Below are positions 8,800-18,271 of a DNA stretch of 64,000 nucleotides, piece after piece. A program made the translations under genes and the position numbers. The first letter of the stretch is position 1. The number at the start of each line of letters is the position of its first letter. Source of the DNA: Sphingomonas sp. (GTDB lineage: Bacteria; Pseudomonadota; Alphaproteobacteria; Sphingomonadales; Sphingomonadaceae); contig NZ_JAFKLZ010000002.1 of NCBI RefSeq assembly GCF_017304615.1, positions 372,001 to 436,000 on the forward strand, in the 5' to 3' direction. The notes under the pieces were generated by a model that was not told the DNA's origin, did not search any database, and saw nothing but the letters and a program-made list of their open reading frames with translations.

Positions 8800-10017
8800 T
8801 TAACGATCTCTGCGACCCAGCAATCGCAGCCGCAGCGCGTTGAGCCTGATGAAGCCCGCCGCGTCGCGCTGGTCGTAGGCGCCCTGGTCGTCCTCGAAGG
8901 TCACGACCTTCTCGCTGTACAGCGTGTTGGGCGACTTGCGGCCGGTCACGATCACGCTGCCCTTGTAGAGCTTGAGCCGAACGGTGCCCGACACCTTTTC
9001 CTGGCTGTAATCGATCGCGGCCTGGAGCATCTCGCGCTCGGGTGCGAACCAGAAGCCGTTATAGATCAGCTCGGCATAGCGCGGCGCGAGTTCGTCTTTC
9101 AGGTGCGCGGCGCCGCGGTCCAGCGTGATCTGTTCGATCCCGCGATGCGCGAGGTGATAGATCGTGCCGCCCGGCGTCTCGTACATGCCGCGCGACTTCA
9201 TGCCGACGAAGCGATTCTCGACCAGATCGAGCCTGCCGATGCCATGCTTGCGGCCGAGATCGTTGAGCGCCGCCAGCAGAGTCGCGGGGCTCATCGCCTG
9301 ACCGTTCAGCGCCACGCCGTCGCCGCGTTCGAAATCGATCGTGATCGTCTCGGGCTGGTCGGGCGCATCCTCCGGGTTGACCGTGCGCGAGTACACATAA
9401 TCCGGCACTTCCTGCCAAGGATCCTCGAGCACTTTCCCTTCGGACGAGGTGTGCAGCAGGTTGGCGTCGGTCGAAAACGGCGCCTCGCCGCGCTTGTCCT
9501 TGGCGATCGGGATCTGGTTCTTCTCGGCGAATTCGATCAGGCGTTCGCGGCTGGTCAGATCCCATTCGCGCCACGGCGCGATCACCTTGATGTCGGGATT
9601 GAGCGCGTAATAGCCGAGCTCGAACCGCACCTGATCGTTGCCCTTGCCGGTCGCGCCGTGGCTTACGGCGTCGGCGTTGACCAGCTTCGCGATCTCGATC
9701 TGGCGCTTGGCGATCAGCGGCCGCGCGATCGACGTGCCGAGCAGGTACAGTCCTTCATACAGCGCGTTGGCGCGCATCATCGGAAAGACGTAGTCGCGGA
9801 CGAACTCTTCCTTCAGGTCGTCGATGAAGATGTGCTCGGGCCTGACCCCCGCCATCTCGGCCTTCTTGCGCGCGGGTTCGAGTTCCTCACCCTGACCCAG
9901 ATCGGCGGTGAACGTCACGACCTCGCAATTATAGGTCTGCTGAAGCCATTTCAGGATGACGGAGGTGTCGAGCCCGCCGGAGTAAGCCAGGACGACGCGG
10001 TTGATATTTTCGCTCAT
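8800..10017 (-). CDS. argG: Argininosuccinate synthase
   Basis: A 405-residue enzyme with the ATP-binding PP-loop AYSGGLDTS, the [15 protein letters not shown] substrate-binding segment, and [13 protein letters not shown]. It joins citrulline and aspartate with ATP hydrolysis to AMP in arginine biosynthesis, in the cytosol. The length is that of the usual type I enzyme. The ATG at 10017 is chosen because it gives the conserved [15 protein letters not shown] start; the longer frame runs into the divergent DUF1801 gene. The gene appears monocistronic, 79 bases away from the flavoprotein operon. Confidence 0.95.
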   Translation of the reverse strand: MSENINRVVLAYSGGLDTSVILKWLQQTYNCEVVTFTADLGQGEELEPARKKAEMAGVRPEHIFIDDLKEEFVRDYVFPMMRANALYEGLYLLGTSIARPLIAKRQIEIAKLVNADAVSHGATGKGNDQVRFELGYYALNPDIKVIAPWREWDLTSRERLIEFAEKNQIPIAKDKRGEAPFSTDANLLHTSSEGKVLEDPWQEVPDYVYSRTVNPEDAPDQPETITIDFERGDGVALNGQAMSPATLLAALNDLGRKHGIGRLDLVENRFVGMKSRGMYETPGGTIYHLAHRGIEQITLDRGAAHLKDELAPRYAELIYNGFWFAPEREMLQAAIDYSQEKVSGTVRLKLYKGSVIVTGRKSPNTLYSEKVVTFEDDQGAYDQRDAAGFIRLNALRLRLLGRRDR

Positions 10018-10078
10018 GACGCGGCGCATTAAGGTGACGGGGGCCGGTTCGCAACCGAGTCGGTCGCGGAGAGCGACG

Positions 10079-10471
10079 GTGGCCGAAAACAAGACCCGGG
10101 CGACCGCGCTGAGCGTCGCCGATTATCTGGCCGGGGTGGACGACGGCCGCCGCGCCGACGCCGAAACCTTGTGCGCCGCGATGGCGCGGGTTTCGAGCGA
10201 GCCGGCGACGATGTGGGGGCCGTCGATCGTTGGGTTCGGGGTCAATCACTACAAGTATGAGAGCGGGCGCGAAGGCAGCATCTGCAAGATCGGCTTTTCC
10301 CCGCGCAAGGCGGCGCTGACGCTCTACGGCATGGGGATCGAGCGCAACGCCGGGGTCGTCACGCGGCTCGGCAAGCATAGCACTGGCAAGGGGTGCCTTT
10401 ACATCAAGAAGCTGACGGACGTGGACGCCGGGGTGCTCGACGAACTGATCGCCGCCGCCTGGGCGGGCTAG
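10079..10471 (+). CDS. DUF1801 domain protein
   Basis: A 130-residue protein beginning [20 protein letters not shown] and containing [20 protein letters not shown] and [12 protein letters not shown], the typical DUF1801 layout. The biochemical role of the family is unknown. The GTG at 10079 is favoured over the longer ATG frame because GGAGA lies six bases before it and because the longer frame would overlap argG on the other strand. The stop overlaps the stop of the convergent cyclopropane synthase gene by four bases. Confidence 0.8.
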   Translation: MAENKTRATALSVADYLAGVDDGRRADAETLCAAMARVSSEPATMWGPSIVGFGVNHYKYESGREGSICKIGFSPRKAALTLYGMGIERNAGVVTRLGKHSTGKGCLYIKKLTDVDAGVLDELIAAAWAG

Positions 10472-11694
10472 CCCCGCAGGCGCTTTTCTTCCTCTGCCAT
10501 GTAATCGCGCGTGATCGGCACGGCGTTGCGGTCGCGCACGAACTGAATCTGGTAGTTGACCAGCATGCCGTTGAGGAAATTGACGTAGAAGGCGGCGAGA
10601 TACCAGGTCCACATCCGGTAGAAACGCTCGTCATAGAGCGCGATCACCGCCTCGCGATTGGCGACGACGCGGTCGTACCAGTTCTTGAGTGTATAGGCGT
10701 AATGCAGCCGCAGCTGCTCGATGTCGGCGGTAAACCAGTTGAGCGGCTCGCTTGCGACAAGAATCTCCGACAGCGCCGGAGTGTAGCCGCCGGGGAAGAT
10801 ATATTTGTCGGTGAACTTGTCGGTGATCCCCGGCCCGTTCGCGCGGCCGACCGTGTGGAGCAGCATCACACCGTCGCGCGGCAGCAACTCGTAGCATTTG
10901 CGCAGGAACACACCGTACTGGTCCTGTCCGACATGTTCGAACATGCCGACCGACACGATGCGATCGAATGTGCCCGTCACTTCGCGATAGTCGATCAGCT
11001 CGAACTTGACCTTGTCGGCGACGCCCGCCGCCGCGGCGCGTTCGCGCGCGACCTTGATCTGTTCCTCCGAAAGGGTGACGCCCAGCACCTCGGCGCCGGT
11101 CTTCTGGTGAAGGTACATCGCCATCCCGCCCCAGCCGCAGCCGATGTCGAGCACGCGCATACCGGGCTTGATCGCCAGCTTGGCGGCGATGTGCGCCATC
11201 TTGTCGTGCTGCGCCTGTTCCAGGGTGTTAGCCGGATCGGCGAAATAGGCGCAGCTATATTGGCGGTCGGCGTCGAGGAAGAGGTCGTAGAGCCGGTCGG
11301 AGAGATCGTAGTGATGTTCGACGTTCCGCTTCGAGCGGCGGAGAGAATTGTAGCGGCCGAGCTTGTAGCGCAGCACCGCGCCCGCGCGCATGAGCAGCGT
11401 CGGGTTGAGGCCGCTGGTATTGTCTTCATAGCGATTGTTGGCGGTGAACAGCACCAGCAAGTCGATCAGCGTGCCGCGCGTGATCTGCAGCCGGTCGGCC
11501 ATGTACATTTCGGCCGCACCCACCGCCGGGTCGCGTGCCAGCGCGCTGATCGCGCCCTTGTCGGTGAATTTGATCCCGACATCACCGAGTTCGGGGTCGG
11601 GCTTCCCGAACGTCCGTTCGCTCCCGTCGGGATAGGTGATGGTGACTTCACCACGCTTGATCGCGCGGTTGAGGAAAAGATCGAGCAGCGCCAT
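10468..11694 (-). CDS. cfa: Cyclopropane-fatty-acyl-phospholipid synthase
   Basis: A 408-residue SAM-dependent enzyme. An N-terminal domain of about 120 residues is followed by VEHHYDLSDRLYDLFLD, the SAM-binding VLDIGCGWGG at 181-190, and SVGMFEHVGQ. These are the conserved signatures of the CFA synthase family, which methylenates unsaturated acyl chains of membrane phospholipids. The C-terminal YAYTLKNWYDR block is also typical. The Met start at 11694 gives the standard family length. The gene probably starts its own transcript, as the Moco oxidoreductase gene ends 57 bases upstream on the same strand. Confidence 0.93.
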   Translation of the reverse strand: MALLDLFLNRAIKRGEVTITYPDGSERTFGKPDPELGDVGIKFTDKGAISALARDPAVGAAEMYMADRLQITRGTLIDLLVLFTANNRYEDNTSGLNPTLLMRAGAVLRYKLGRYNSLRRSKRNVEHHYDLSDRLYDLFLDADRQYSCAYFADPANTLEQAQHDKMAHIAAKLAIKPGMRVLDIGCGWGGMAMYLHQKTGAEVLGVTLSEEQIKVARERAAAAGVADKVKFELIDYREVTGTFDRIVSVGMFEHVGQDQYGVFLRKCYELLPRDGVMLLHTVGRANGPGITDKFTDKYIFPGGYTPALSEILVASEPLNWFTADIEQLRLHYAYTLKNWYDRVVANREAVIALYDERFYRMWTWYLAAFYVNFLNGMLVNYQIQFVRDRNAVPITRDYMAEEEKRLRG

Positions 11695-11751
11695 GCGAGT
11701 CGTCGTATCGGCGGATTGAGGCGGGAAAAAGCCCCTAACCGTCCTGACCGA

Positions 11752-12510
11752 TCAAATCCCCGCGTACCAGTCGTATCCGATCGCGTCCTCCCAATAGCCG
11801 CCCTGCCCGCGGCCGATCCCGTCCAGGCTGGCGACCGCATCGACCCTCATGACATATTTGGCGTGCTTGTAGCCAAGCTGACGCTCGACGCGCAGCCGCA
11901 CCGGGGCACCGTGACCGACCGACAGGCGCTGGTCGTTCATCGCCCAGGCAAGGATGGTCTGGGAATGGAATGCGTCGATCATGTCGATCGATTCGTAATA
12001 CGGAGCGCCATTATAGAGATCGGCGCAGGTGAAAACGACAAAGCGCGCCGCCGATCGCACGCCCGCAGCCTTGAGCACGTTTCCGAGCATCGGCCCCTGC
12101 CACTTGCCGATTGCGCTCCAGCCTTCGACGCAATCGTGCCGGGTGATCTGCGCCCGTTGCGGCATCGCGCCGAGATCGCGCACGCTCAAGCTCAGCGGAC
12201 GATCGACCAGCCCGCCAACCTGCATCCGCCAATTGGCGAAGCGAGTCGCGACATGCTCGCCATACTCCGCCGTGCCGGGGTCGCGCGTGCCGTTGGTGCG
12301 GAAGAAGGGCGACATCTGGTCGGCGCGGAATTCGGGGGCGAGTGCATTGCGATTACTGAGCGCGCGTTGCAGGCCCATGTTGATCTTATCGCCGGAGAAC
12401 AGAATTTTGCGGAACGTCGGTTGCTCGGCAAGCTTGTCGCAGCCTGACAGCAGCAGTCCCGCGCCCGTCGCGCCGAAACCGACCAGCGCGCGCCTGGTAA
12501 CGATGGTCAT
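11752..12510 (-). CDS. Molybdopterin-dependent oxidoreductase, sulfite-oxidase fold
   Basis: A 252-residue protein with a twin-arginine-like start, TRRALVGFGATGAGLL, and a lipobox-like LLSGC with Cys at 24, so it is probably an exported and possibly lipid-anchored protein. The sulfite-oxidase-family core includes RHDCVEGWSAIGKWQG, where C127 is the expected molybdenum ligand, and APVRLRVERQLGYKHAKYV. The start overlaps the stop of the cytochrome b gene as ATGA. The pair resembles periplasmic Moco-reductase/membrane cytochrome modules such as MsrPQ, but the substrate is unknown and the membrane partner is not MsrQ-like. Confidence 0.82.
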   Translation of the reverse strand: MTIVTRRALVGFGATGAGLLLSGCDKLAEQPTFRKILFSGDKINMGLQRALSNRNALAPEFRADQMSPFFRTNGTRDPGTAEYGEHVATRFANWRMQVGGLVDRPLSLSVRDLGAMPQRAQITRHDCVEGWSAIGKWQGPMLGNVLKAAGVRSAARFVVFTCADLYNGAPYYESIDMIDAFHSQTILAWAMNDQRLSVGHGAPVRLRVERQLGYKHAKYVMRVDAVASLDGIGRGQGGYWEDAIGYDWYAGI

Positions 12511-13304
12511 TCCGCTGGCTCCGGTTCGGGCGCTGGGGGCGCCGCGTCGGGCAACCTCCAGCGCCCGGTGATCATCGACATCACCTCGCCGACCGGGCCG
12601 GCCAGAATCACCAGCGCCAGATGCACGACGATGAACCCGACCAGCAGCAGCATCGCGATGAAATGGATCGACCGCGCGGATTGCCGACCCCCGAATATCT
12701 CGATCAGCCACGGCCACGCCGCGTCCATCCCCGGCGACATGGCGAGCCCGGTCAGGATCATCGCCGGGATCAGCACGAAGATCGTCGCGATATAGGACAG
12801 CTTCTGGAGCGTGTTGTAGGCGGCGGGGTCGTCGTGATTGTGAAAATCGAACTTCGCGTGCGCGATGGCGTCGTCGATCAGGTGGCCGGGCGCGACCTCC
12901 TTCGCCCGCACGCGCAGGTCGCGCTGGAAATGGCGGTTGATCAGGCTCGCGATCATGAACATCAGCAGCCCGAACGCCAGCAGCAGCGCGAAGGTCAGGT
13001 GCCAGCGTCGCGCCAGCGCGAGATTGTAGCTCGACGGAATCGTCAGCCAGCCCGGCACCGGGAATCGGTCGGTCCCGAAGATCCAGCGACCGTGGAACCA
13101 GGCATGATCGTAGTTCGCGCCGTACTGCCCCCAATAAAGGTGAGGATGGGCGTTGAAGATCGACAGCCCGCTGCCGATCATCACGAAGATCGTAACCGCG
13201 TTGACCCAGTGCCAGACGCGCGTTGCGAGGGCGTGGCGATAGACGGTGGGCGGCGCGGGCGGCGGCGGCAGATCGGGGTCGGGCGGCGGCGCGGCCTCTT
13301 CCAT
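12507..13304 (-). CDS. Cytochrome b/b561-type membrane protein
   Basis: A 265-residue membrane protein with a Pro-rich N terminus, then YRHALATRVWHWVNAVTIFV, whose His residues fit the heme-binding first helix of the bacterial cytochrome b561/Ni-Fe hydrogenase b-subunit family. Further His-bearing helices are at RRWHLTFALLL, IHFIAMLL and VVHLALVI. It probably passes electrons between the quinone pool and the periplasmic molybdopterin enzyme encoded just downstream. The four-base overlap supports cotranslation of both subunits. Confidence 0.82.
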   Translation of the reverse strand: MEEAAPPPDPDLPPPPAPPTVYRHALATRVWHWVNAVTIFVMIGSGLSIFNAHPHLYWGQYGANYDHAWFHGRWIFGTDRFPVPGWLTIPSSYNLALARRWHLTFALLLAFGLLMFMIASLINRHFQRDLRVRAKEVAPGHLIDDAIAHAKFDFHNHDDPAAYNTLQKLSYIATIFVLIPAMILTGLAMSPGMDAAWPWLIEIFGGRQSARSIHFIAMLLLVGFIVVHLALVILAGPVGEVMSMITGRWRLPDAAPPAPEPEPAE

Positions 13305-13440
13305 GAAATCAATCTATACTATCGCTCGAGCGCCGCCAATCGCGTTGAGCTGGCAGACCGATGTCAGCCAAACATATTCGCGACGAGGATACGGATGGTT
13401 ACGTCACCGTCGCCTGCCGACCGAGCCACTGGACATCGCA

Positions 13441-13950
13441 CTACAATCTGCCCGCGAACAGATCGATTTTGCCGATCGATACGCCCTTCATGCGCAGGAT
13501 CGCATAGACCATCGAGAGGTGAAAATAGATGTTGGTCGTGGCGAACACCGACAGCCACTGGCCTGCGGGAAGAGTCGGCGTCATCGTCTCCGTGATCTGG
13601 AACGTCATTGCCTCGTCGTCGCGACCTGCGAACTGTTCCGGGGTCAGGACCGCGAGTTCAGCGCGTGCGGTCGCGATGGCGCCGCGCAGACCATCGAGCG
13701 TCGCTCCTTCGGGCAAGCGATCGGGCACCGATAGCCCGGCAACGCGCGCAGTCCATTGCCGCGAGAAACTGATGACCACCTCCGCCTGAAAGCGCAGCGG
13801 ATGCATGTCGTCGATCAACCGCCAGTCGAGGATCGATTCGCGTTCGAAGCCATGCTCGGTCGCGAACGCTTCGCCTTTGTCGAGTAGATGAGTGAGTGAT
13901 CCAAGCGTGCGATCGTAGAGATCGACGAAACTGAACATCGTGATCGGCAT
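13441..13950 (-). CDS. DUF1993 family protein
   Basis: A 169-residue protein with the family start MPITMFSFVDLYDRTLGSL, a central MHPLRFQAEVVISFSRQW and a C-terminal NIYFHLSMVYAILRMKGVSIG. These match DUF1993, predicted to form a DinB-like four-helix bundle; the conserved His residues could bind metal. No enzymatic role is established. It is a single gene with a 136-base gap to the cytochrome operon, in which I see nothing clear. Confidence 0.82.
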   Translation of the reverse strand: MPITMFSFVDLYDRTLGSLTHLLDKGEAFATEHGFERESILDWRLIDDMHPLRFQAEVVISFSRQWTARVAGLSVPDRLPEGATLDGLRGAIATARAELAVLTPEQFAGRDDEAMTFQITETMTPTLPAGQWLSVFATTNIYFHLSMVYAILRMKGVSIGKIDLFAGRL

Positions 13951-14113
13951 GAAATACTTCCCCTTCTTTCGTCACTTAACTCGATCCAGCGGGATCGTGT
14001 GCGCCCGGTACAAGCGGCGCGACTGATCGTCCACTTCGCGCTTCTGCGAATTGACTTGATTACGGCCGCGGACAGGTTCCTTCTGCCGCCTCCACGACAA
14101 GAGGGGACTAGGC

Positions 14114-14566
14114 ATGATTCGTTCGTTCGTCATGGGCGCTGCGACCGCGACGCTCGCATTCGCCGGTGTGGCAGTGGCCAAGCAATACGTCGATTACACA
14201 CCGCAAAAGGGCTTCTGGCAGATTAGCGCGATTGAAGTCGATCCCAATCATATCGACGATTACCTGGCTGGCCTGCGCAAGTCGCAAGTGCCGGGCTTCG
14301 AGGTGCTGAAGAAGCGCGGGCTAATGGATTCCTACAAGTTCCTCGTTCGCAACGGCTATGGCAAAGGATCGCCCAACGTGCTGATCATGACGCACGTCCC
14401 CAGCGCGGCTTTGCTCGATCCGGACAAGGCGCGCGACGAAGCGGTTGAAAAGGAAATCCTTGCCACGTTCAGCGAAGAACAGGGCAAGATCGCGGTGGCG
14501 GGATACGAAAAGTATCGCCAGTTTCTCGACGACGGTCAGTGGACCGAAATGACGATGGAGAAATAG
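14114..14566 (+). CDS. Secreted protein of unknown function
   Basis: A 150-residue protein whose N terminus MIRSFVMGAATATLAFAGVA, ending in AVA before KQY, is a convincing Sec signal peptide. The mature part has alternating charged helices and no Cys pair or recognisable motif; WQISAIEVDPNHIDDYLAGL might indicate a dimeric alpha-beta barrel-like fold, but this is only a guess. GAGGGGA lies eight bases before the ATG, so the start is well supported. I do not recognise the family. Confidence 0.7.
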   Translation: MIRSFVMGAATATLAFAGVAVAKQYVDYTPQKGFWQISAIEVDPNHIDDYLAGLRKSQVPGFEVLKKRGLMDSYKFLVRNGYGKGSPNVLIMTHVPSAALLDPDKARDEAVEKEILATFSEEQGKIAVAGYEKYRQFLDDGQWTEMTMEK

Positions 14567-14577
14567 GCGTCGTGTAA

Positions 14578-14618
14578 CCCCACTCTTGCCGGGCGCCCGC
14601 CGCTCGGCAAGGGTGGGG
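14578..14618 (+). promoter_or_regulatory. Hairpin covering the ribosome binding site of the nitroreductase gene
   Basis: CCCCACTCTTGCCG pairs with CGGCAAGGGTGGGG across a 13-nt loop, with a single G-U wobble. The right arm contains the G-rich ribosome binding site and ends two bases before the ATG at 14621. It could limit translation initiation, or act as a terminator for the secreted-protein gene upstream; no T run follows, which argues against the latter. Confidence 0.5.
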
Positions 14619-14620
14619 CA

Positions 14621-15286
14621 ATGAACGTTTCCGATGCCATCGCGGCGCGCCGGTCGGTGCGCGGGTTCCTGGACACGCCGGTCGATGCGGCGTTGCTGCG
14701 CGAGATCGCCGTCAAGGCCGCGCGCGCGGCGAGCGGGGGCAACCTCCAGCCCTGGCATATCGACCTGGTGACGGGCGACAGCTTGGCCGAACTGAAGGCG
14801 ATCGTCGCCGCCAAGCTGATGGCGGGCGAGACCGAGGAGCCAGGCTACGACATCTATCCGCGCGCGCTCACCGCGCCGTATCGCGACCGGCGCTTCGCGG
14901 TCGGCGAGGCGATGTACGGGCATGTCAGCATCCCGCGCGAGGACAAGGCCGCGCGGCGGGCGTGGTTCGCGCGCAATTTCCAGTTCTTCGGCGCGCCGGC
15001 GGCATTGTTCTGCACGGTCGACCGGCAAATGGGGCCGCCGCAATGGTCCGACCTCGGCATGTATTTGCAGAACGTGATGCTGCTGGCAGTGGAGGCTGGC
15101 CTCGCGACGTGCCCGCAAGAATGCTGGGCAGTCTATCCGCGGGCGATCGAAACGTTCCTGGGCACGCCCGCCGAGCGGATGCTCTTCTGCGGCATGGCGA
15201 TCGGCTACGAGGATAAGGGTGAACCCGCCAACCGGTTGCGCACCGAGCGCGCACCGGAAGGCGAGTGGTTGAACGTCAGGACCTGA
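14621..15286 (+). CDS. Nitroreductase family protein
   Basis: A 221-residue flavin reductase. The start MNVSDAIAARRSVRGFLDTP carries the FMN-phosphate-binding RRSVR, followed by ARAASGGNLQPW, the canonical FMN-binding block. The C-terminal GMAIGYEDKGEPANRLRTER is also characteristic of FMN-dependent NfsB/NfnB-like enzymes that reduce nitro compounds or quinones with NAD(P)H. The physiological substrate is not readable. Its ribosome binding site is inside a hairpin. Confidence 0.9.
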   Translation: MNVSDAIAARRSVRGFLDTPVDAALLREIAVKAARAASGGNLQPWHIDLVTGDSLAELKAIVAAKLMAGETEEPGYDIYPRALTAPYRDRRFAVGEAMYGHVSIPREDKAARRAWFARNFQFFGAPAALFCTVDRQMGPPQWSDLGMYLQNVMLLAVEAGLATCPQECWAVYPRAIETFLGTPAERMLFCGMAIGYEDKGEPANRLRTERAPEGEWLNVRT

Positions 15287-15420
15287 CCCGCTCTCCCCAT
15301 GGGTGAGGGGCGGGGTCCGCGCGCAACGCGGGAAGCGGGAGGATGGCGGGCGGCGGCCAAAGGCCGCGCCCGATCCGTGCAGAATCGCTGCTCCTCACCG
15401 TTTCCGATGAGAGGATAAGG

Positions 15421-16806
15421 TCAGGCGGTGACGCTGTTGCGCGGGCCGCCTTGGCCACCGCGGCCGCCACGACGACGGCGATTGCCCCCGCCCTGACCGC
15501 CACCTTGGCCTTGGCCGCCGCCCGGACGGCCGCCGAAGCGGTTACCGGTCGGACGCGGATCGTGCGTCTTGCGCGGCGGGCGCTGGCCCGACGGACCACG
15601 CGGACGTTCGTCGCGCGGCACTTCAACAGGACCGGCCTTCTTGCGCACCGACGCTAGCCGCGCCGCTTCGGCCATGAAGCCCTCGGGCAGCGCCTTCAGC
15701 GGCACCTTCTGGCGGATCGTCTTTTCGATATCGCGCAGGTACGGCTTCTCGTCGTCCGCCACGAAGCTGATCGCGATGCCGTCATTGCCCGCGCGCGCCG
15801 TACGGCCGATGCGGTGGACATACTGTTCGGGCACGTTGGGCAGCTCGAAGTTGATGACGTGGCTGACGCCCGACACGTCGATGCCGCGCGCGGCGATGTC
15901 GGTCGCGACCAGGATCGGCACGTCGCCCGACTTGAACGCGGCGAGCGCACGCTCGCGCTGCGGCTGCGACTTGTTGCCGTGGATCGCGTTGGCGGCGATG
16001 CCGTTCTGGCCGAGCAGACGCACGACGCGGTCGGCGCCGTGCTTGGTGCGCGTGAAGACCAGCGCGCGGTCGATGCTGGGGTCGGCCAGCGTCATCGTCA
16101 GCAGCGACTGCTTCTCGGTCTGGTTGACGAAGGTCGCATATTGATCGACGCGCTCGGCGGTGGTCGCCGCCGGCTTGATCGACACGGTGGCGGGATCGGT
16201 CAGGAACTGTCCAGCCAGCTCGCGAATCGACGCGGGCATCGTCGCCGAGAAGAACAGGGTCTGACGCTGACGCGGCACCATCTTCACGATCTTCTTGAGC
16301 GCATGGATGAAGCCCAGGTCGAGCATCTGGTCGGCTTCGTCGAGCACCAGCGTCTCGATCAGCTGCAGGCTGACGAAACGCTGCTCGACCAGGTCGATCA
16401 GGCGGCCGGGCGTCGCGACGAGGATGTCGACGCCGCGGCTCATGTCCTGACGATTCTTGTTGATGCTGGTGCCGCCGAACACGGTCGCGACCGACATGCG
16501 GCTGAACTTGCCGTACTGGCGCGCGCTTTCGGCGATCTGGCTCGCGAGTTCGCGCGTCGGCGCGAGGACGAGCATGCGGCAATGCGTCGGCAGGACGCGC
16601 TTGCCGCCGTCGACGAGGCGCTGGATCGACGGCAGCACGAACGCCGCGGTCTTGCCGGTGCCGGTCTGCGCGATGCCGAGCAAGTCGCGTCCTTCGAGGA
16701 CGGTCGGGATCGCCTGCGCCTGGATCGGGGTGGGCGTGGTGTAGCCCTTGGCCTCGAGCGCACGGACGAGCGGCTCGGCTAGGCCGAGATCGGTGAATTT
16801 GGTCAT
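15421..16806 (-). CDS. rhlE: DEAD-box RNA helicase, RhlE type
   Basis: A 461-residue helicase with Q motif at TPTPIQAQAIP, Walker A AQTGTGKT, DEAD box VLDEADQM, SAT in FFSATMP and the C-terminal HRIGRTAR. The tail after residue 390 is rich in Arg and Gly (for example GGGNRRRRGGRGG), which helps bind RNA non-specifically, as in RhlE proteins. It remodels structured RNA in ribosome assembly or decay. The start at 16806 gives MTKFTDLGLAEPLVRAL; the longer frame to 16947 is unlike the family. The 134 bases after the stop hold a short GCGGCC/GGCCGC stem and no gene. Confidence 0.9.
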   Translation of the reverse strand: MTKFTDLGLAEPLVRALEAKGYTTPTPIQAQAIPTVLEGRDLLGIAQTGTGKTAAFVLPSIQRLVDGGKRVLPTHCRMLVLAPTRELASQIAESARQYGKFSRMSVATVFGGTSINKNRQDMSRGVDILVATPGRLIDLVEQRFVSLQLIETLVLDEADQMLDLGFIHALKKIVKMVPRQRQTLFFSATMPASIRELAGQFLTDPATVSIKPAATTAERVDQYATFVNQTEKQSLLTMTLADPSIDRALVFTRTKHGADRVVRLLGQNGIAANAIHGNKSQPQRERALAAFKSGDVPILVATDIAARGIDVSGVSHVINFELPNVPEQYVHRIGRTARAGNDGIAISFVADDEKPYLRDIEKTIRQKVPLKALPEGFMAEAARLASVRKKAGPVEVPRDERPRGPSGQRPPRKTHDPRPTGNRFGGRPGGGQGQGGGQGGGNRRRRGGRGGQGGPRNSVTA

Positions 16807-17012
16807 GGAAACTTTCAAAATAGCCTCACGCACGCCGGGGAGGCGCACGGGCGGCGGGGGTAAATGACACCCCGCGTGACTTGGGAAGCCTGTCGCTAAA
16901 ACGACCGAGGCGGAGCCTGAACCCGTGAGGGTTCGATCACGCTGCATAACGCCTCGATGAGAAGAATATGCATGTTGCAGCGCAAAAAGTCAAGATCGGG
17001 ACGAGGTCGCGC

Positions 17013-18167
17013 CTACAGCGAACGCCCGATCAGTTCCTTCATGATCTCGTTGGTCCCGCCATAGATCCGGCTGACTCGTGCCGCGCGCCACATGCGGGCG
17101 ATGGGGTATTCGTTCATATAGCCCGCGCCACCGTGAAGTTGGAGGCACTTGTCCATCACCTCCCATTGCAGTTCGGTGTGCCACAATTTCGCGGCGGCGC
17201 CCTCGGTCGGGGTGAGTTCGCCCTTCAGGTGGCGCTGGATCGCCCAGTCGAGATGCGCCCAGCCGACCTGAAGCTTGGCGGCGAGATCGGCGAGGACGAA
17301 CTTGGTGTTCTGGAAATCGAACACCATCCCCGCGAACGCCTTGCGCGTCTTGGTGAACTCGACCGTCTCGTCGAACGCCTTTTGCGCGCTGGCCTGCGTC
17401 CCGACCGCGATCGAGAGGCGCTCCTGCGGCAATTGGCTCATCAGGTAGATGAAGCCTTTGCCCTCCTCGCCCAAGCAATTGGTCATCGGCACGCGGACAT
17501 CCTCGAAGAACAGTTCGGACGTGTCCGCCGCGTCCTGACCGATCTTGTCGAGCTTGCGCCCGCGCTTGAACCCTTCGCGATCCGCCTCGACCAGGATTAT
17601 CGACATGCCCTTATAGGCGGGCTTGGCGTCGGGATCGGTCTTGGCGACGACCAGCACCAGGTCGGCGTTCTGGCCGTTGGTGATGTAGGTCTTGCTGCCA
17701 TTGACGACGTAATGGTTGCCGTCCTTCTTGGCGCTGGTACGGATAGACTGGAGGTCTGACCCCGTTCCCGGCTCGGTCATTGCGATCGCGGTGATCGTCT
17801 CGCCGCTGACGAGCCGCGGCAGCCACTGCTTCTTTTGCTCCTCCGATCCGTACGCCTCGAGATAGCCGCACACGATATCGGATTGCAGCGCGAAGCCCGC
17901 GGGGACGCCGATATACGACATCTCCTCGTCGACGATCGCATTGTAGCCGAAGTCCAGCCCCAGCCCGCCATAGGCCTCCGGCACGGTCGGGCACAGCATC
18001 CCGATCTCGCCCGCCTTGCGCCAGAACTCCTTGGGAACCAGCCGGCCCTGCTCCCATTCGTTGACGTGGGGCACGCCCTCCTTTTGAAGGAATGACCGCA
18101 CGGTCTGGCGGAACGCCTCGTGATCCTCGTTATAGGCAAAGCGGCCGGGCACGCTGTCGGGGGTCAT
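17013..18167 (-). CDS. Acyl-CoA dehydrogenase
   Basis: A 384-residue FAD enzyme of the acyl-CoA dehydrogenase family. Flavin and substrate motifs include AMTEPGTGSDLQSIRTSA, NGSKTYITNGQNADL and the C-terminal QLHGGAGYMNEYPIAR and RIYGGTNEIMKELIGR. The position that holds the catalytic Glu in medium-chain enzymes is Gly here (YGGT), so the base is probably the Glu in LPQERLS, as in isovaleryl- and long-chain-type enzymes. The ATG at 18167 is preceded by an AGGA. It oxidises an acyl-CoA in fatty-acid or branched-chain degradation; BCKDH genes lie nearby. The 206-base gap to rhlE shows no gene. Confidence 0.88.
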   Translation of the reverse strand: MTPDSVPGRFAYNEDHEAFRQTVRSFLQKEGVPHVNEWEQGRLVPKEFWRKAGEIGMLCPTVPEAYGGLGLDFGYNAIVDEEMSYIGVPAGFALQSDIVCGYLEAYGSEEQKKQWLPRLVSGETITAIAMTEPGTGSDLQSIRTSAKKDGNHYVVNGSKTYITNGQNADLVLVVAKTDPDAKPAYKGMSIILVEADREGFKRGRKLDKIGQDAADTSELFFEDVRVPMTNCLGEEGKGFIYLMSQLPQERLSIAVGTQASAQKAFDETVEFTKTRKAFAGMVFDFQNTKFVLADLAAKLQVGWAHLDWAIQRHLKGELTPTEGAAAKLWHTELQWEVMDKCLQLHGGAGYMNEYPIARMWRAARVSRIYGGTNEIMKELIGRSL

Positions 18168-18271
18168 GTCAGTCCTCTCCTGCAACCTTTTCCCTGATGT
18201 GGCGGGCAACCGGGCGGCTGGTCAATCCCCCGTAGGTGCGGCTAGGATCACCGACGACAAAAGGAGAGCGC

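Noticed and set aside
10393-12447. A 684-codon open frame on the plus strand opposite the cyclopropane synthase and Moco oxidoreductase genes
   Set aside because: It is antisense to two well-recognised genes, is rich in His, Arg and Asp, and contains no recognisable domain: a typical high-GC shadow frame.
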